A stretch of 64,000 nucleotides of DNA from an uncultured beta proteobacterium (GTDB lineage: Bacteria > Pseudomonadota > Gammaproteobacteria > Burkholderiales > Burkholderiaceae_C): positions 22,737-86,736 of the forward strand of contig CAIRAW010000051.1 of NCBI GenBank assembly GCA_903876735.1, written 5' to 3'. The notes beneath the pieces are model-generated. The model was given only the letters and a program-made list of their open reading frames with translations. It was not told the origin of the DNA and searched no databases. Below are positions 36,008-44,091 of the stretch, in pieces; position 1 is the first letter of the stretch; each line of letters opens with the position of its first letter. Both the position numbers and the translations under genes were made by a program.

Positions 36008-36823
36008 TCAGACTTTGCCGGGCACCGTGACCTTGCCACCGAGGTGCATGCCGGAGTCCAGCAGAATGATCTCGCCGGTCATGGTGCGCGCACCATCAAC
36101 CAGCCAGACCACGGCTTCGGCCACGTCTTCAGGAGTGCTGGCACGCGCCAATGGCGCCGTTTGCTCGTACACGGCTTTTATTTTGTCGAAGCCCTCCTGC
36201 CCGATGCCATCAACAAACCATCGCGTCGTGATAAGGCCAGGGCAGACCGCGTTGACCCGTATCTCTGGCGCCAACGCGCGCGCCAGATAGAGCGTGAGGG
36301 CATTGACCGCGCCTTTGGACGCGATATAGGGCACGGAGGAGCCGATACCCAAGGCGCCCGCAATCGAGGATACGTTCACGACACAGCCGTGCACCGCCTT
36401 CAGGTGCGGCATGCAGGCTCGCACCATGAAAAACGCGCCCATCGCGTTGACGCCAAAGATGTGCTCAAAGGTCGGTGCGTCCAACACGTCCCAATTGGCT
36501 GCGCCTGTGAACGTGGTAACGCCCGCGTTGTTCACCAGCGCGTCCAGTCGGCCCCATCGCGCCAGCGTCGCCTGCACAAGTTTGCGGCAATCCGCATCCA
36601 CTGACACATCACCCTGCAGCACCAGTGTGTCGGCTCCGGCTTGCGCACAGGCGGCTTGGGTGGCCAAGGCTTCGGCTTCGCTGCGTGAGTAATTGATCAA
36701 CACGTTATAGCCCCTGGTCGCCAGCATCAGGGCGGTCGCGGCCCCCACGCCGGTGGCCGAGCCGGTGATGATGGCAACCTTGCGTCCTGTGGCGGGAGTG
36801 GATACGGCAGCTGTATGAGTCAT
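36008..36823 (-). CDS. SDR-family oxidoreductase
   Basis: A 271-residue short-chain dehydrogenase. The cofactor site is IITGSATGVGAATALML, followed by NNAG (LVNNAGVTTF), Ser of VNVSSIAGALG and the Tyr-Lys pair VPYIASKGAVNAL. A C-terminal DSGMHL motif closes the fold. The ATG at 36823 has AAGG nine bases upstream; a longer start (84 bp upstream) has no supporting site. It diverges from the transglutaminase-like gene with 112 bp between. SDR genes commonly flank CarH/LitR photoreceptor genes, one of which lies 0.9 kb away. Confidence 0.88.
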   Translation of the reverse strand: MTHTAAVSTPATGRKVAIITGSATGVGAATALMLATRGYNVLINYSRSEAEALATQAACAQAGADTLVLQGDVSVDADCRKLVQATLARWGRLDALVNNAGVTTFTGAANWDVLDAPTFEHIFGVNAMGAFFMVRACMPHLKAVHGCVVNVSSIAGALGIGSSVPYIASKGAVNALTLYLARALAPEIRVNAVCPGLITTRWFVDGIGQEGFDKIKAVYEQTAPLARASTPEDVAEAVVWLVDGARTMTGEIILLDSGMHLGGKVTVPGKV

Positions 36824-36935
36824 TTGAACGACCTTGTGATGACGGCGAGTTTGAGATTTGCCCATTCTCGGCGATATTTCTTTGGCGTTTGAGAAAGCAT
36901 TTACCATTCACGGGAAAACATCGGGAGACCCATGC

Positions 36936-37652
36936 ATGAACCTTCAGACCGAGCCGCCACAGTCGATTGCCCCGGATGCGGAACCTGATGCAGGCTCCTT
37001 GCGGGCCTCTGCCATGGTGGATTCAAACCACCCGCTGATTCAGGCCTTTGTTGCCGAGCATGCAAGAGGCAAGGACGACAGGGCACGTGCCGTGGCGCTG
37101 TATTACGCGGTACGCGATGGCTTCAAATACGACCCGTATCGCATTGACCTGACCGTCCATGGCATGAGCGCGAGCACTGTGCTGGAGCAGGGCTATGGCT
37201 GGTGCGTCACCAAGGCGGCCCTGCTGACGGCCGCCTGCCGTGCAGCCGGTATCCCGTCACGTTTGGGTTTTGCCGACGTCCGCAATCACCTGTCGACGCA
37301 GCGCATGCGAGAGATGATGCAGACCGATGTTTTCATATGGCACGGCTATTCGGAAATCTGGTTGGACGGCGCCTGGCGCAAGGCAACCCCGGCGTTCAAC
37401 CTGGGTCTGTGCGACAAGTTTGGTTTTTTGCCTCTGGAATTCGATGGCGTCATGGACTCGATCTACCATGCTTTTGACCGGGTCGGCCAGCGCCACATGG
37501 AGTACCTGGCGTACCACGGCAGTTTTGACGATGTACCCCTGCCACGGATGGTCGCTGATTTTGATCGGGTTTACAAAGGCATGGTCCACGGGCAAAGCGA
37601 CTTGAAAAAAGCCGACTTTGACACGGATGTTGTTCAGGAAAATGTCAGTTGA
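36936..37652 (+). CDS. Transglutaminase-like cysteine protein
   Basis: A 238-residue protein of the transglutaminase-like superfamily (PF01841). The nucleophile Cys is in GYGWCVTKAALLTAACRAAG, the His in FIWHGYSEIWLDGAW, and the third triad position is near KATPAFN. Ahead lies YYAVRDGFKYDPYRIDL, typical of the family's helical start. No signal peptide is seen. The ATG at 36936 has GGGAGA upstream. It converges on a CarH/LitR-like regulator gene with 39 bp between stops. Function unknown. Confidence 0.83.
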   Translation: MNLQTEPPQSIAPDAEPDAGSLRASAMVDSNHPLIQAFVAEHARGKDDRARAVALYYAVRDGFKYDPYRIDLTVHGMSASTVLEQGYGWCVTKAALLTAACRAAGIPSRLGFADVRNHLSTQRMREMMQTDVFIWHGYSEIWLDGAWRKATPAFNLGLCDKFGFLPLEFDGVMDSIYHAFDRVGQRHMEYLAYHGSFDDVPLPRMVADFDRVYKGMVHGQSDLKKADFDTDVVQENVS

Positions 37653-37691
37653 CGGGCGAGCGGTCAAGCCGGCAGCTTGCTTGGCGCCGGC

Positions 37692-38588
37692 TTACTGGAC
37701 TGCAAGCTTTGTCAGTTTGTTCCAGGCTTGAACGGCCAGCGCAGTGCTCTGAAATACCTTGACCCCGGCCACAGGCGCATCGTTCAGCGACGCAAAGCCC
37801 TGACCGCCCACCCAGATCTTGCAGCCTTTGGGCAAGGCGCGGCGCAGCGCCAGCGCATAGGACCGTGCCAGCTCCGGACGCAACAGAACGCTGGCAGAAA
37901 TAGCGAGCACGGTGATGCCCCAATCGTTCACCGCTCGCACCACATCGGGAACCGGCGTCTGGGTGCCCAGGTTGTAGCACTGCGCGCCTTGCAGGGTCAG
38001 CGCGGCCTGCACGCCCAGCAGGCCCAGCCCATGGTGTTCGCCCGGTGGCGTGGTCAACAAGACCCTCTGCTGCGTACTGGTAGCCTGACATCCCGGCAAG
38101 CAGCTCTGCACGCCCGTCAGTACCGCATCCGTGTAGTGGTGCTCGGCATGTATGCCGATGCGCCCGTCAGCCCAGGCATCTCCCACAGCCTGGTTGAACG
38201 CCGGCAGTTGTTCTTCGACGAAGTGAGCCAGGCCTTGCGTCTGAATGAGACCGTCGATGTATGCCCGCACCGCACCCGGAAGCGCGCCGGGCGCAAGACA
38301 GCTCAGCAGCACTTGGACTGCGTCATCCAAATCGTCCGAACCCGAAGACTCGGCGCTGTCGGCGCGCAATTTCTGCAATTTCTGCAGCGACAGGGGAATC
38401 AACCGACCGGGTCGCATGCCCTGGCCGATCAACTGCTTGACCAGTTGCAGCTTTGGCAGATCACTGGCCCGGTACAAGCGCTGCCCGCGCGCACCGCGCT
38501 CAGGAAGCGGAAACTGGTAGCGCAACTCCCACTTGCGCAGCACTTCACGCGAGAGTCCGGTCGCCTGCTCTATCTCTGCTTGGTTCAT
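37692..38588 (-). CDS. MerR-family regulator with cobalamin-binding domain (CarH/LitR-like)
   Basis: A 298-residue regulator. Residues 1-68 are a MerR winged helix (AEIEQATGLSREVLRKWELR and RGQRLYRASDLPKL). The middle helical bundle carries the CarH photosensory Wx9EH motif (W-ADGRIGIHA-EH, about residues 137-148). The C-terminus is a Rossmann B12 fold with a base-off ExHxxG motif in GEHHGLG. Together these mark an adenosylcobalamin-dependent, light-responsive repressor: CarH/LitR bind DNA in the dark and release it on light. The upstream spacer carries two palindromes and an OmpW gene. Light sensing is inferred from family motifs. Confidence 0.88.
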   Translation of the reverse strand: MNQAEIEQATGLSREVLRKWELRYQFPLPERGARGQRLYRASDLPKLQLVKQLIGQGMRPGRLIPLSLQKLQKLRADSAESSGSDDLDDAVQVLLSCLAPGALPGAVRAYIDGLIQTQGLAHFVEEQLPAFNQAVGDAWADGRIGIHAEHHYTDAVLTGVQSCLPGCQATSTQQRVLLTTPPGEHHGLGLLGVQAALTLQGAQCYNLGTQTPVPDVVRAVNDWGITVLAISASVLLRPELARSYALALRRALPKGCKIWVGGQGFASLNDAPVAGVKVFQSTALAVQAWNKLTKLAVQ

Positions 38589-38653
38589 TGATTTGGATTA
38601 AAGGGGTTTTCGGAATCTTCGCTTAACTGCAAGTTTCCTGCATTTTAGTAGGG

Positions 38654-38664
38654 CGTCCTGGACA
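38654..38664. promoter_or_regulatory. Palindromic site 1, near the CarH/LitR-like promoter
   Basis: CGTCCTGGACA contains the dyad GTCC-T-GGAC. On the reverse strand it lies just upstream of TAAAAT (38642-38647), a candidate -10 for the regulator gene, so it would fall in the -35/-10 spacer where MerR-type proteins bind. A second copy is 110 bp away. Confidence 0.55.
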
Positions 38665-38762
38665 CAGGGCATGCATTCAGGCTTGGGAGCTTCCTTGATT
38701 GAGACATCAATAATTACGGCACAGTTTGAGCCCGATCAAAAACTTTAGTCATTTTGCAATAG

Positions 38763-38775
38763 TTGTCCTGGACAA
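38763..38775. promoter_or_regulatory. Palindromic site 2, upstream of the OmpW gene
   Basis: A perfect 13-base palindrome TTGTCC-T-GGACAA lies 83 bp before the OmpW start and repeats the core of site 1. The centres of the two sites are 110 bp apart. Binding by the adjacent B12 MerR protein is the simplest inference. Confidence 0.6.
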
Positions 38776-38857
38776 TTGACCGGGCGCAAACCGGTCCGGC
38801 AACATCTGCTGTGGAATGGATTCCGGGAATATTCCTATGCATCAACAAGGCAAAACC

Positions 38858-39454
38858 ATGACGAAAAACATCATCACCGCGGTCGCTCTCGCTGCCGCCA
38901 CCCTGGTCAGCGCAAATGCGTTCGCACAAGTCAAGGAAGGCCCCTGGATGGTTCGTGTACGCGCTGTCAGTTTGCAAAGCGCCAACTCCGACTCCACCGG
39001 TCTGTCACTGAACGTCAACAACAAGCTCATTCCTGAAGTCGATATCAGCTATTTCTATAGCAAGAATTTTTCCGTGGAACTGATTCTGACCGTCCCCCAA
39101 ACGCATGACCTCAAGGCCGGCGCGGACAAGCTCGGCACCGTGACCCACCTGCCACCCACTCTGCTGGCGCAGTACCATTTTGACGCAGCTGGCCTCAAAC
39201 CCTATATCGGCGCCGGCGTGAACTACACACGGTTCACCTCGACCAGTTTGCCAGCTGGCGTGGACATTGCCCGCAATAGTTTTGGCGGTGCATTGCAGGT
39301 CGGCGTGGACATCCCGTTGTCCGCAGGCATGTACCTGAATCTGGACGTCAAGAAGGTTTTCATCGGTACCGACGTCTCGATTGACGGCAGCAAAATGGGC
39401 ACCTTCAAGGTTGATCCACTGCTGGTTGGTGTGGGTCTCGGCTGGCGCTTCTAA
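38858..39454 (+). CDS. OmpW-family outer-membrane protein
   Basis: A 198-residue small beta-barrel. The signal peptide (MTKNIITAVALAAATLVSAN) ends at AFAQVKEG, followed by WMVRVRAVSLQS, PEVDISYFYSKNFSVELIL and the C-terminal VGVGLGWRF with a terminal Phe, all typical of OmpW. OmpW is an 8-stranded barrel with a hydrophobic channel. It diverges from the CarH/LitR-like gene and lies behind palindromic site 2, so it may be the regulator's main target. Confidence 0.9.
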   Translation: MTKNIITAVALAAATLVSANAFAQVKEGPWMVRVRAVSLQSANSDSTGLSLNVNNKLIPEVDISYFYSKNFSVELILTVPQTHDLKAGADKLGTVTHLPPTLLAQYHFDAAGLKPYIGAGVNYTRFTSTSLPAGVDIARNSFGGALQVGVDIPLSAGMYLNLDVKKVFIGTDVSIDGSKMGTFKVDPLLVGVGLGWRF

Positions 39455-39468
39455 GCTCTGGCCGCGAT

Positions 39469-40671
39469 TCAGCTCAGGCGCGCCTGAAGCGCCTGGCGCA
39501 AGCGCCCTATTCCCTCTTCGATCTTCTCCAGCCCGACCGTGGCGAAGCTAAGGCGCAGGGTCGAGAGATCGGGGTCGTGCGCGTAGAACGGCGCGCCGGG
39601 CACAAAGGCCACGCCCTTGTCAATGGCACGTTTGGCGAAATCGGGGGCGCTGCTGATCTGGCCATTGGCGCCCGTAAGGCGGGCCCAGAAGAACATGCCG
39701 CCCTGCGGTTGGTTGAATGCAATGGCGTCGCCCAGTTCGCGGCGCAGGGAAGCGGCCATCACGCCGGCTCGCTCGGCGTAGGTTTTGCGCACCCGCGCCA
39801 ATGCGCTGTCAAGACGGTTGAGCGTCAGGTAATGCGCGGCAATGGCCTGTGTCAGGTTGCTGGTGTGGGCATCGCTGAACTGCTTGCACATGGTCGCCTT
39901 GGCCAGCAAGTCAGCCGGTGCGATCATCCAGCCAACACGCAAACCCGGCGACAGAATCTTGCTGAACGAGCCGCAGTGCACCAGCCAGTCACGGCTGCCC
40001 GGAACACCGTCGCTCAGTGATAGCAGGCTCGGCGGTGGTGGCTGGTCGAAATAGAGTTCGCCATAGGGGTCATCCTCCACAACCAACGTTTTGGTGCGCG
40101 CTGCAATCTCCAGAATGCGCTTGCGCCGGGTCAGGCTGAGCGTGGCGCCGCTCGGATTGCCGAAAGTTGGAATCAGGTAAACCAGCTTGGGTTTGTGCTG
40201 CTCGATCAGTTTCTCCAGTTTGTCAACATCAACGCCGTCGGCATCGATAGGTGCGCCGATGATGTCAGCGCCGTAGAGGCGGAAGCACTGGATGGTGGCA
40301 AGAAAGGTTGGCGCTTCAACGATCACCTTGTCGCCGGGCGAGATCATGGTCTTGCCGATCAGGTCCAGCGCCTGCTGGCTGCCGGTGGTGACGATCAGGC
40401 CTTCAGGCGCAGCGGTCGAACCCTTGGCCGCCATGAAACGGCTGATGCCTTCGCGCAGCGGCTGGTAGCCCTCGGTGGCGCCGTATTGCAGCACCGGTCC
40501 GGGGTTGCTGGCCAGCACGGCGCGACTCGATTCCGCAATGCCTTCCACATCGAACAAGGCGGGGTCCGGGAAACCGCCGGCAAAGCTGATGATGCCGGGT
40601 TTGCCCAGCAGTTTGAACAGTTCACGAATGGCTGAAGTTTCGATGGCGTTGAGGCGTTCGGCAAATTGCAT
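39469..40671 (-). CDS. PLP-dependent class I/II aminotransferase (LysN/2-aminoadipate type)
   Basis: A 400-residue fold-type I aminotransferase. The cofactor Lys is in HCGSFSKILSPGLRVGW; IPTFGNPSGATLSLTRRK, VVEDDPYGELYFD, and the C-terminal Arg region RLSFATVGLE are present. This subgroup includes LysN-type 2-aminoadipate aminotransferases and MocR-like domains without the DNA-binding part. Overlapping annotations for this type are common; substrate specificity (aromatic, aminoadipate, Leu) cannot be read. It converges on the OmpW gene and diverges from nth. Confidence 0.88.
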   Translation of the reverse strand: MQFAERLNAIETSAIRELFKLLGKPGIISFAGGFPDPALFDVEGIAESSRAVLASNPGPVLQYGATEGYQPLREGISRFMAAKGSTAAPEGLIVTTGSQQALDLIGKTMISPGDKVIVEAPTFLATIQCFRLYGADIIGAPIDADGVDVDKLEKLIEQHKPKLVYLIPTFGNPSGATLSLTRRKRILEIAARTKTLVVEDDPYGELYFDQPPPPSLLSLSDGVPGSRDWLVHCGSFSKILSPGLRVGWMIAPADLLAKATMCKQFSDAHTSNLTQAIAAHYLTLNRLDSALARVRKTYAERAGVMAASLRRELGDAIAFNQPQGGMFFWARLTGANGQISSAPDFAKRAIDKGVAFVPGAPFYAHDPDLSTLRLSFATVGLEKIEEGIGRLRQALQARLS

Positions 40672-40747
40672 GGCGGTATTCCTGGTTGCGGTGGCATTGC
40701 TTTATGCTGCGATTATTATTCATGACCGCCAGCGCCCCGACCCCACC

Positions 40748-41386
40748 ATGACACCCAGAGCGATTGAAAGTTTTTTCGCCACCCTGAAGGCGGCCAATCC
40801 AACGCCGGTAAGCGAGCTCGAATACAGTTCGGTCTTCGAGTTACTGGTGGCAGTGCTGCTGTCCGCGCAGGCCACGGACGTCAGCGTCAACAAGGCGACG
40901 CGTCGACTCTTCCCGATCGCCAACACGCCGCAATCAATTCTGGCATTGGGTCAGAATCGGCTGGAGGGTTACATCAAGACAATCGGCCTGTTCCGCTCCA
41001 AAGCAAAACATCTGATCCAGACCTGCCAGATGCTGATCGAGCAGCACGGCGGCGAGGTGCCGCGCAGCCGCGAAGCACTGGAAACCCTGCCCGGCGTAGG
41101 ACGCAAGACCGCCAATGTGGTGCTCAATGTCGCCTTCGGCGAAGCCACGATGGCGGTGGACACGCATCTGTTTCGCGTCGCCAACCGCACCGGACTGGCG
41201 GTGGGGAAAACACCGTATGAAGTGGAGATGGGTCTGCTGCAGCGTGTGCCAAAAGCATACCTGACCGACGCGCACCACTGGCTGATCCTGCACGGCCGCT
41301 ACATCTGCCAGGCGCGCAAGCCCTTGTGCTGGCAATGCGGCGTCAGTGCCTGCTGCGATTTCCAGGACAAGACGCCACGTCCCTGA
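40748..41386 (+). CDS. nth: Endonuclease III
   Basis: A 212-residue base-excision-repair DNA glycosylase/AP lyase for oxidised pyrimidines. The helix-hairpin-helix has the catalytic Lys (LPGVGRKTANVVLNVAF), followed by the catalytic Asp (AVDTHLFRVANR). The C-terminal [4Fe-4S] cluster is complete as C-x6-C-x2-C-x5-C (CQARKPLCWQCGVSACC). The ATG at 40748 matches the E. coli N-terminus and length. Confidence 0.96.
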   Translation: MTPRAIESFFATLKAANPTPVSELEYSSVFELLVAVLLSAQATDVSVNKATRRLFPIANTPQSILALGQNRLEGYIKTIGLFRSKAKHLIQTCQMLIEQHGGEVPRSREALETLPGVGRKTANVVLNVAFGEATMAVDTHLFRVANRTGLAVGKTPYEVEMGLLQRVPKAYLTDAHHWLILHGRYICQARKPLCWQCGVSACCDFQDKTPRP

Positions 41387-41404
41387 GGCAGCAAAAAACG
41401 ACCA

Positions 41405-42202
41405 TCAGCCGCCAACCAGCGCAGGCGCGATCGGCAACGCAACCCATTGCGCGCCCAGCGCATGAATCGCAATACGACCTTCAAAGACCGCCTCGACGGC
41501 ACGGTGTGTGGTGGCATCGGCGCAAGCGCCCTGGTGCGTGACGCGACCGGCGGCCACGACCAGCATTTCATCAGCCTGCAAGGCCATCGATATTTCGTGC
41601 AGAACACTGACCACGGTGCAGCCCTGCCTGACCAGTGAACGCACCAGGCCCAGCCAGTCGGCTTGGTGCGGCGGGTCCAGATTGGCCAGCGGCTCGTCCA
41701 TCAACAGCACCTGTGCCTGCACCGCCAGCGCCCGCGCCAGCAAGACGCGCTGACGTTCGCCGCCCGATAACTGCCCCAGCGTTCGCGCGCGCCAGTCCCA
41801 GGCCTGCGTTGCTTTGAGGGCCTGCTCCACCGCAGCGTGATCGGCTGCGCTGGGCGCGCCGAGCCAGGCCTGATGCGGCAGGCGGCCCAGCATGGCCACA
41901 TCCCACACCGTCAAATCATCGCCGCTGACTTCACTTTGGCCAAGCCAGGCCAGTTGCCGCGCACGCAAACGCCGCGGCATTGTTGCCAGTGATTGGTCCA
42001 GCAGCCTGACTTCGCCTTGGTAGGGCAGCAGGCCGGCCAGCACCTTGAGCAAAGTCGACTTGCCCGCTCCATTGGGTCCGACGATGCTGGTCCAACGCGC
42101 CGCCGGCAGCGCCATGTCCATGCCACGCAGCACTTCGGTCTGCCCCAGGCTGGCGCGGATGCCGCGCGCGCAGATGGCCACCGAACCCGTGGCGGCGTTC
42201 AT
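41405..42202 (-). CDS. btuD: Cobalamin ABC transporter ATP-binding protein
   Basis: A 265-residue ABC ATPase of the FecE/BtuD type. Walker A SIVGPNGAGKSTLL, signature QLSGGERQRVLLARAL, and Walker B VLLMDEPLANLDPPH are intact, with the H-loop in VSVLHEISM. It overlaps the permease gene by four bases (ATGA). As the last gene of a riboswitch-led btu operon it powers vitamin B12 import; on sequence alone it could serve siderophores, but the context favours B12. Confidence 0.9.
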   Translation of the reverse strand: MNAATGSVAICARGIRASLGQTEVLRGMDMALPAARWTSIVGPNGAGKSTLLKVLAGLLPYQGEVRLLDQSLATMPRRLRARQLAWLGQSEVSGDDLTVWDVAMLGRLPHQAWLGAPSAADHAAVEQALKATQAWDWRARTLGQLSGGERQRVLLARALAVQAQVLLMDEPLANLDPPHQADWLGLVRSLVRQGCTVVSVLHEISMALQADEMLVVAAGRVTHQGACADATTHRAVEAVFEGRIAIHALGAQWVALPIAPALVGG

Positions 42203-43221
42203 GCGACATCCCCCGCCGTGGTGCGCGTACTGCGGTGCATCAGCCACAGCAGGTAGCCACCACCGAGCACGGCGGTCAGCACACCGACCGGCAACTCCTG
42301 CGGCGCAATCAAGGCCCGCGCCATCAGATCGGCTGCGGTCAGCAGAACGCCACCCATCAGACTTGACAACAGCACCAGGCCACCATGGCGCGTGCGCGCC
42401 AGCGGCCGTACCAGATGCGGTGCGGCCAGGCCGACAAAGGCGATCAGCCCGGTCTGCGCAACCGCCGTGCCGGTGGCCAGCGCCAGCACCGCGATCAGGG
42501 CGGCGCGCATCTCGGGCAAGGGCAACCCAAGGCTCGCTGCCGTGGCCTCGCCCAGCGACAAACCGTCCAGCCCCTGACTGAGCAACCAGGCCACGGCCAT
42601 GCACAGCAACCAGACGCCGGTCATCAGGGCGCAGGCGCTCCAGTCAACAAAGCCGGTGCTGCCCAGTAGAAAAGCCTGCATCGCCTGCATCACATCGGGC
42701 ACCATCAGCATGGTGAGCGAACTCATGGCGCCGAGCACGACGCCGACAATGACGCCGGCCAGCAACAGCCGCAAGGTGTGCTGCACACCCTGCGCCAGCA
42801 GCAGCGTGAGCAGCACGGCCGCCACCGCGCCGACAAAAGCGGCACCGGTCAAACCCAGCCGCAACAGGCCGTGCGCGGCCAGCGGCGAAACGCCGAAGAA
42901 CACCAGGGCCAGCGCCACGCCCAGGGAGGCTCCAGACGCGCTGCCCAGAAGATAGGGATCGGCCAGCGGGTTGCGAAACAGCCCTTGCGCCACGGCGCCG
43001 GCCAGACCGAGCAAGGCACCAGCGGTCCAGGCGCCGACGGTTCGCGGCAGCCGGATGTCCCAGACGATTTGCATGGCCACCGGATCCGACCAGACCTTCA
43101 AAAGACTGTCCAGACCGGTACTGCCGACGCAGGCACCGACCAATACCAGCAGGACGCCGAGCAGCATCAGGCCGAGCCCGAGCCAGCTTGCGGTTCGCTG
43201 CTGACGGTCGATGGCGGTCAT
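42199..43221 (-). CDS. btuC: Cobalamin ABC transporter permease
   Basis: A 340-residue FecCD-family permease with about ten helices. DIRLPRTVGAWTAGALLGLAG and GVSLGVALA/NPLADPYLLGSASGAS are family hallmarks, as is LIAFVGLAAPHLVRPL near the C-terminus. The ATG at 43221 overlaps the btuF stop (ATGA), and its own stop overlaps the btuD start. It imports B12 with BtuD in complex with BtuF. Confidence 0.92.
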   Translation of the reverse strand: MTAIDRQQRTASWLGLGLMLLGVLLVLVGACVGSTGLDSLLKVWSDPVAMQIVWDIRLPRTVGAWTAGALLGLAGAVAQGLFRNPLADPYLLGSASGASLGVALALVFFGVSPLAAHGLLRLGLTGAAFVGAVAAVLLTLLLAQGVQHTLRLLLAGVIVGVVLGAMSSLTMLMVPDVMQAMQAFLLGSTGFVDWSACALMTGVWLLCMAVAWLLSQGLDGLSLGEATAASLGLPLPEMRAALIAVLALATGTAVAQTGLIAFVGLAAPHLVRPLARTRHGGLVLLSSLMGGVLLTAADLMARALIAPQELPVGVLTAVLGGGYLLWLMHRSTRTTAGDVA

Positions 43222-44081
43222 CGTGTTTTTTCCTGCAGGCATTCCAACATCAGGCGTGCGCCCTCGGCCATGCGCGGCCCCGCGCGCACCAGCACATCGG
43301 TTTGATCAGCCGTGAAGATGCAGACCCGGCCCTCACGAATGGCGCGAATACGGGACCAACCGGGGCGCCCCTTCAGACCGGCGAAATTGCGGTCACCGAC
43401 CATGATCAGGTCCGGATTGGCGCGCACCACGTATTCCGGGTTGAGTTTGGGAAACGCACCCAAAGCGGCCGGCACCATGTTGCCGATGCGCAGGCGCTTC
43501 AGCGTCTCGCCAATGAACGAAGTTTCGCCGGCGGCATACGGCGCGCTGTTGACTTCAAAATAGACCCGCATGCTGCGGGCGCTAGCCGGCACCGCTTGTG
43601 CCGCAGACGATAGCTCTGCGTCGATTTCACGCCAGACACGCTCCGCGTCAGGCACTTCAAGCAACTGCCCCAGAATCTGCAGCGCGCGCTTCACATCGGC
43701 ATGGCTTTTGGGTTCCAGCGCCAGCACCTTGATGCCCAGCGACTGCAGGCGATCGGTTACCGGCGTCGATGTTGCCATCAGCACCAGATCGGGCTTGAGC
43801 GCCACGATCGCTTCGATATTCGGATCCAGTCCACCGCCAACCTGCGCCAGGCTGCGCACTGCGTCGGGGTAGTTGGAATAGCGGTCCACGCCAACCAGTC
43901 GCTGGCATTGCCCGAGCGCGCAAACCGTCTCTGTCAGCGACGGCAAGAGGCTGACGATGCGCTGCGGCGGGCGCGCCAAAGTGACCAGCACACCGCGATC
44001 GTCACGCACCGGAGACGCCTGCGCCACCACACCGGCGAGCAGCAAGCCGGCCAGAATCAAAGCGAAGGCGCGAGAGCGCAT
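43218..44081 (-). CDS. btuF: Cobalamin-binding periplasmic protein
   Basis: A 287-residue class III periplasmic binding protein. The signal peptide (MRSRAFALILAGLLLAGVVA) ends near QASPVRDD; no lipobox is seen. PQRIVSLLPSLTETVCALG, VGVDRYSNYPDAV, and PDLVLMATSTPV are typical of BtuF. The C-terminus has RAGPRMAEGARLM. It begins 10 bp after btuB, so receptor and binding protein are made from one message. Confidence 0.91.
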   Translation of the reverse strand: MRSRAFALILAGLLLAGVVAQASPVRDDRGVLVTLARPPQRIVSLLPSLTETVCALGQCQRLVGVDRYSNYPDAVRSLAQVGGGLDPNIEAIVALKPDLVLMATSTPVTDRLQSLGIKVLALEPKSHADVKRALQILGQLLEVPDAERVWREIDAELSSAAQAVPASARSMRVYFEVNSAPYAAGETSFIGETLKRLRIGNMVPAALGAFPKLNPEYVVRANPDLIMVGDRNFAGLKGRPGWSRIRAIREGRVCIFTADQTDVLVRAGPRMAEGARLMLECLQEKTR

Positions 44082-44091
44082 GGCCGATCCG

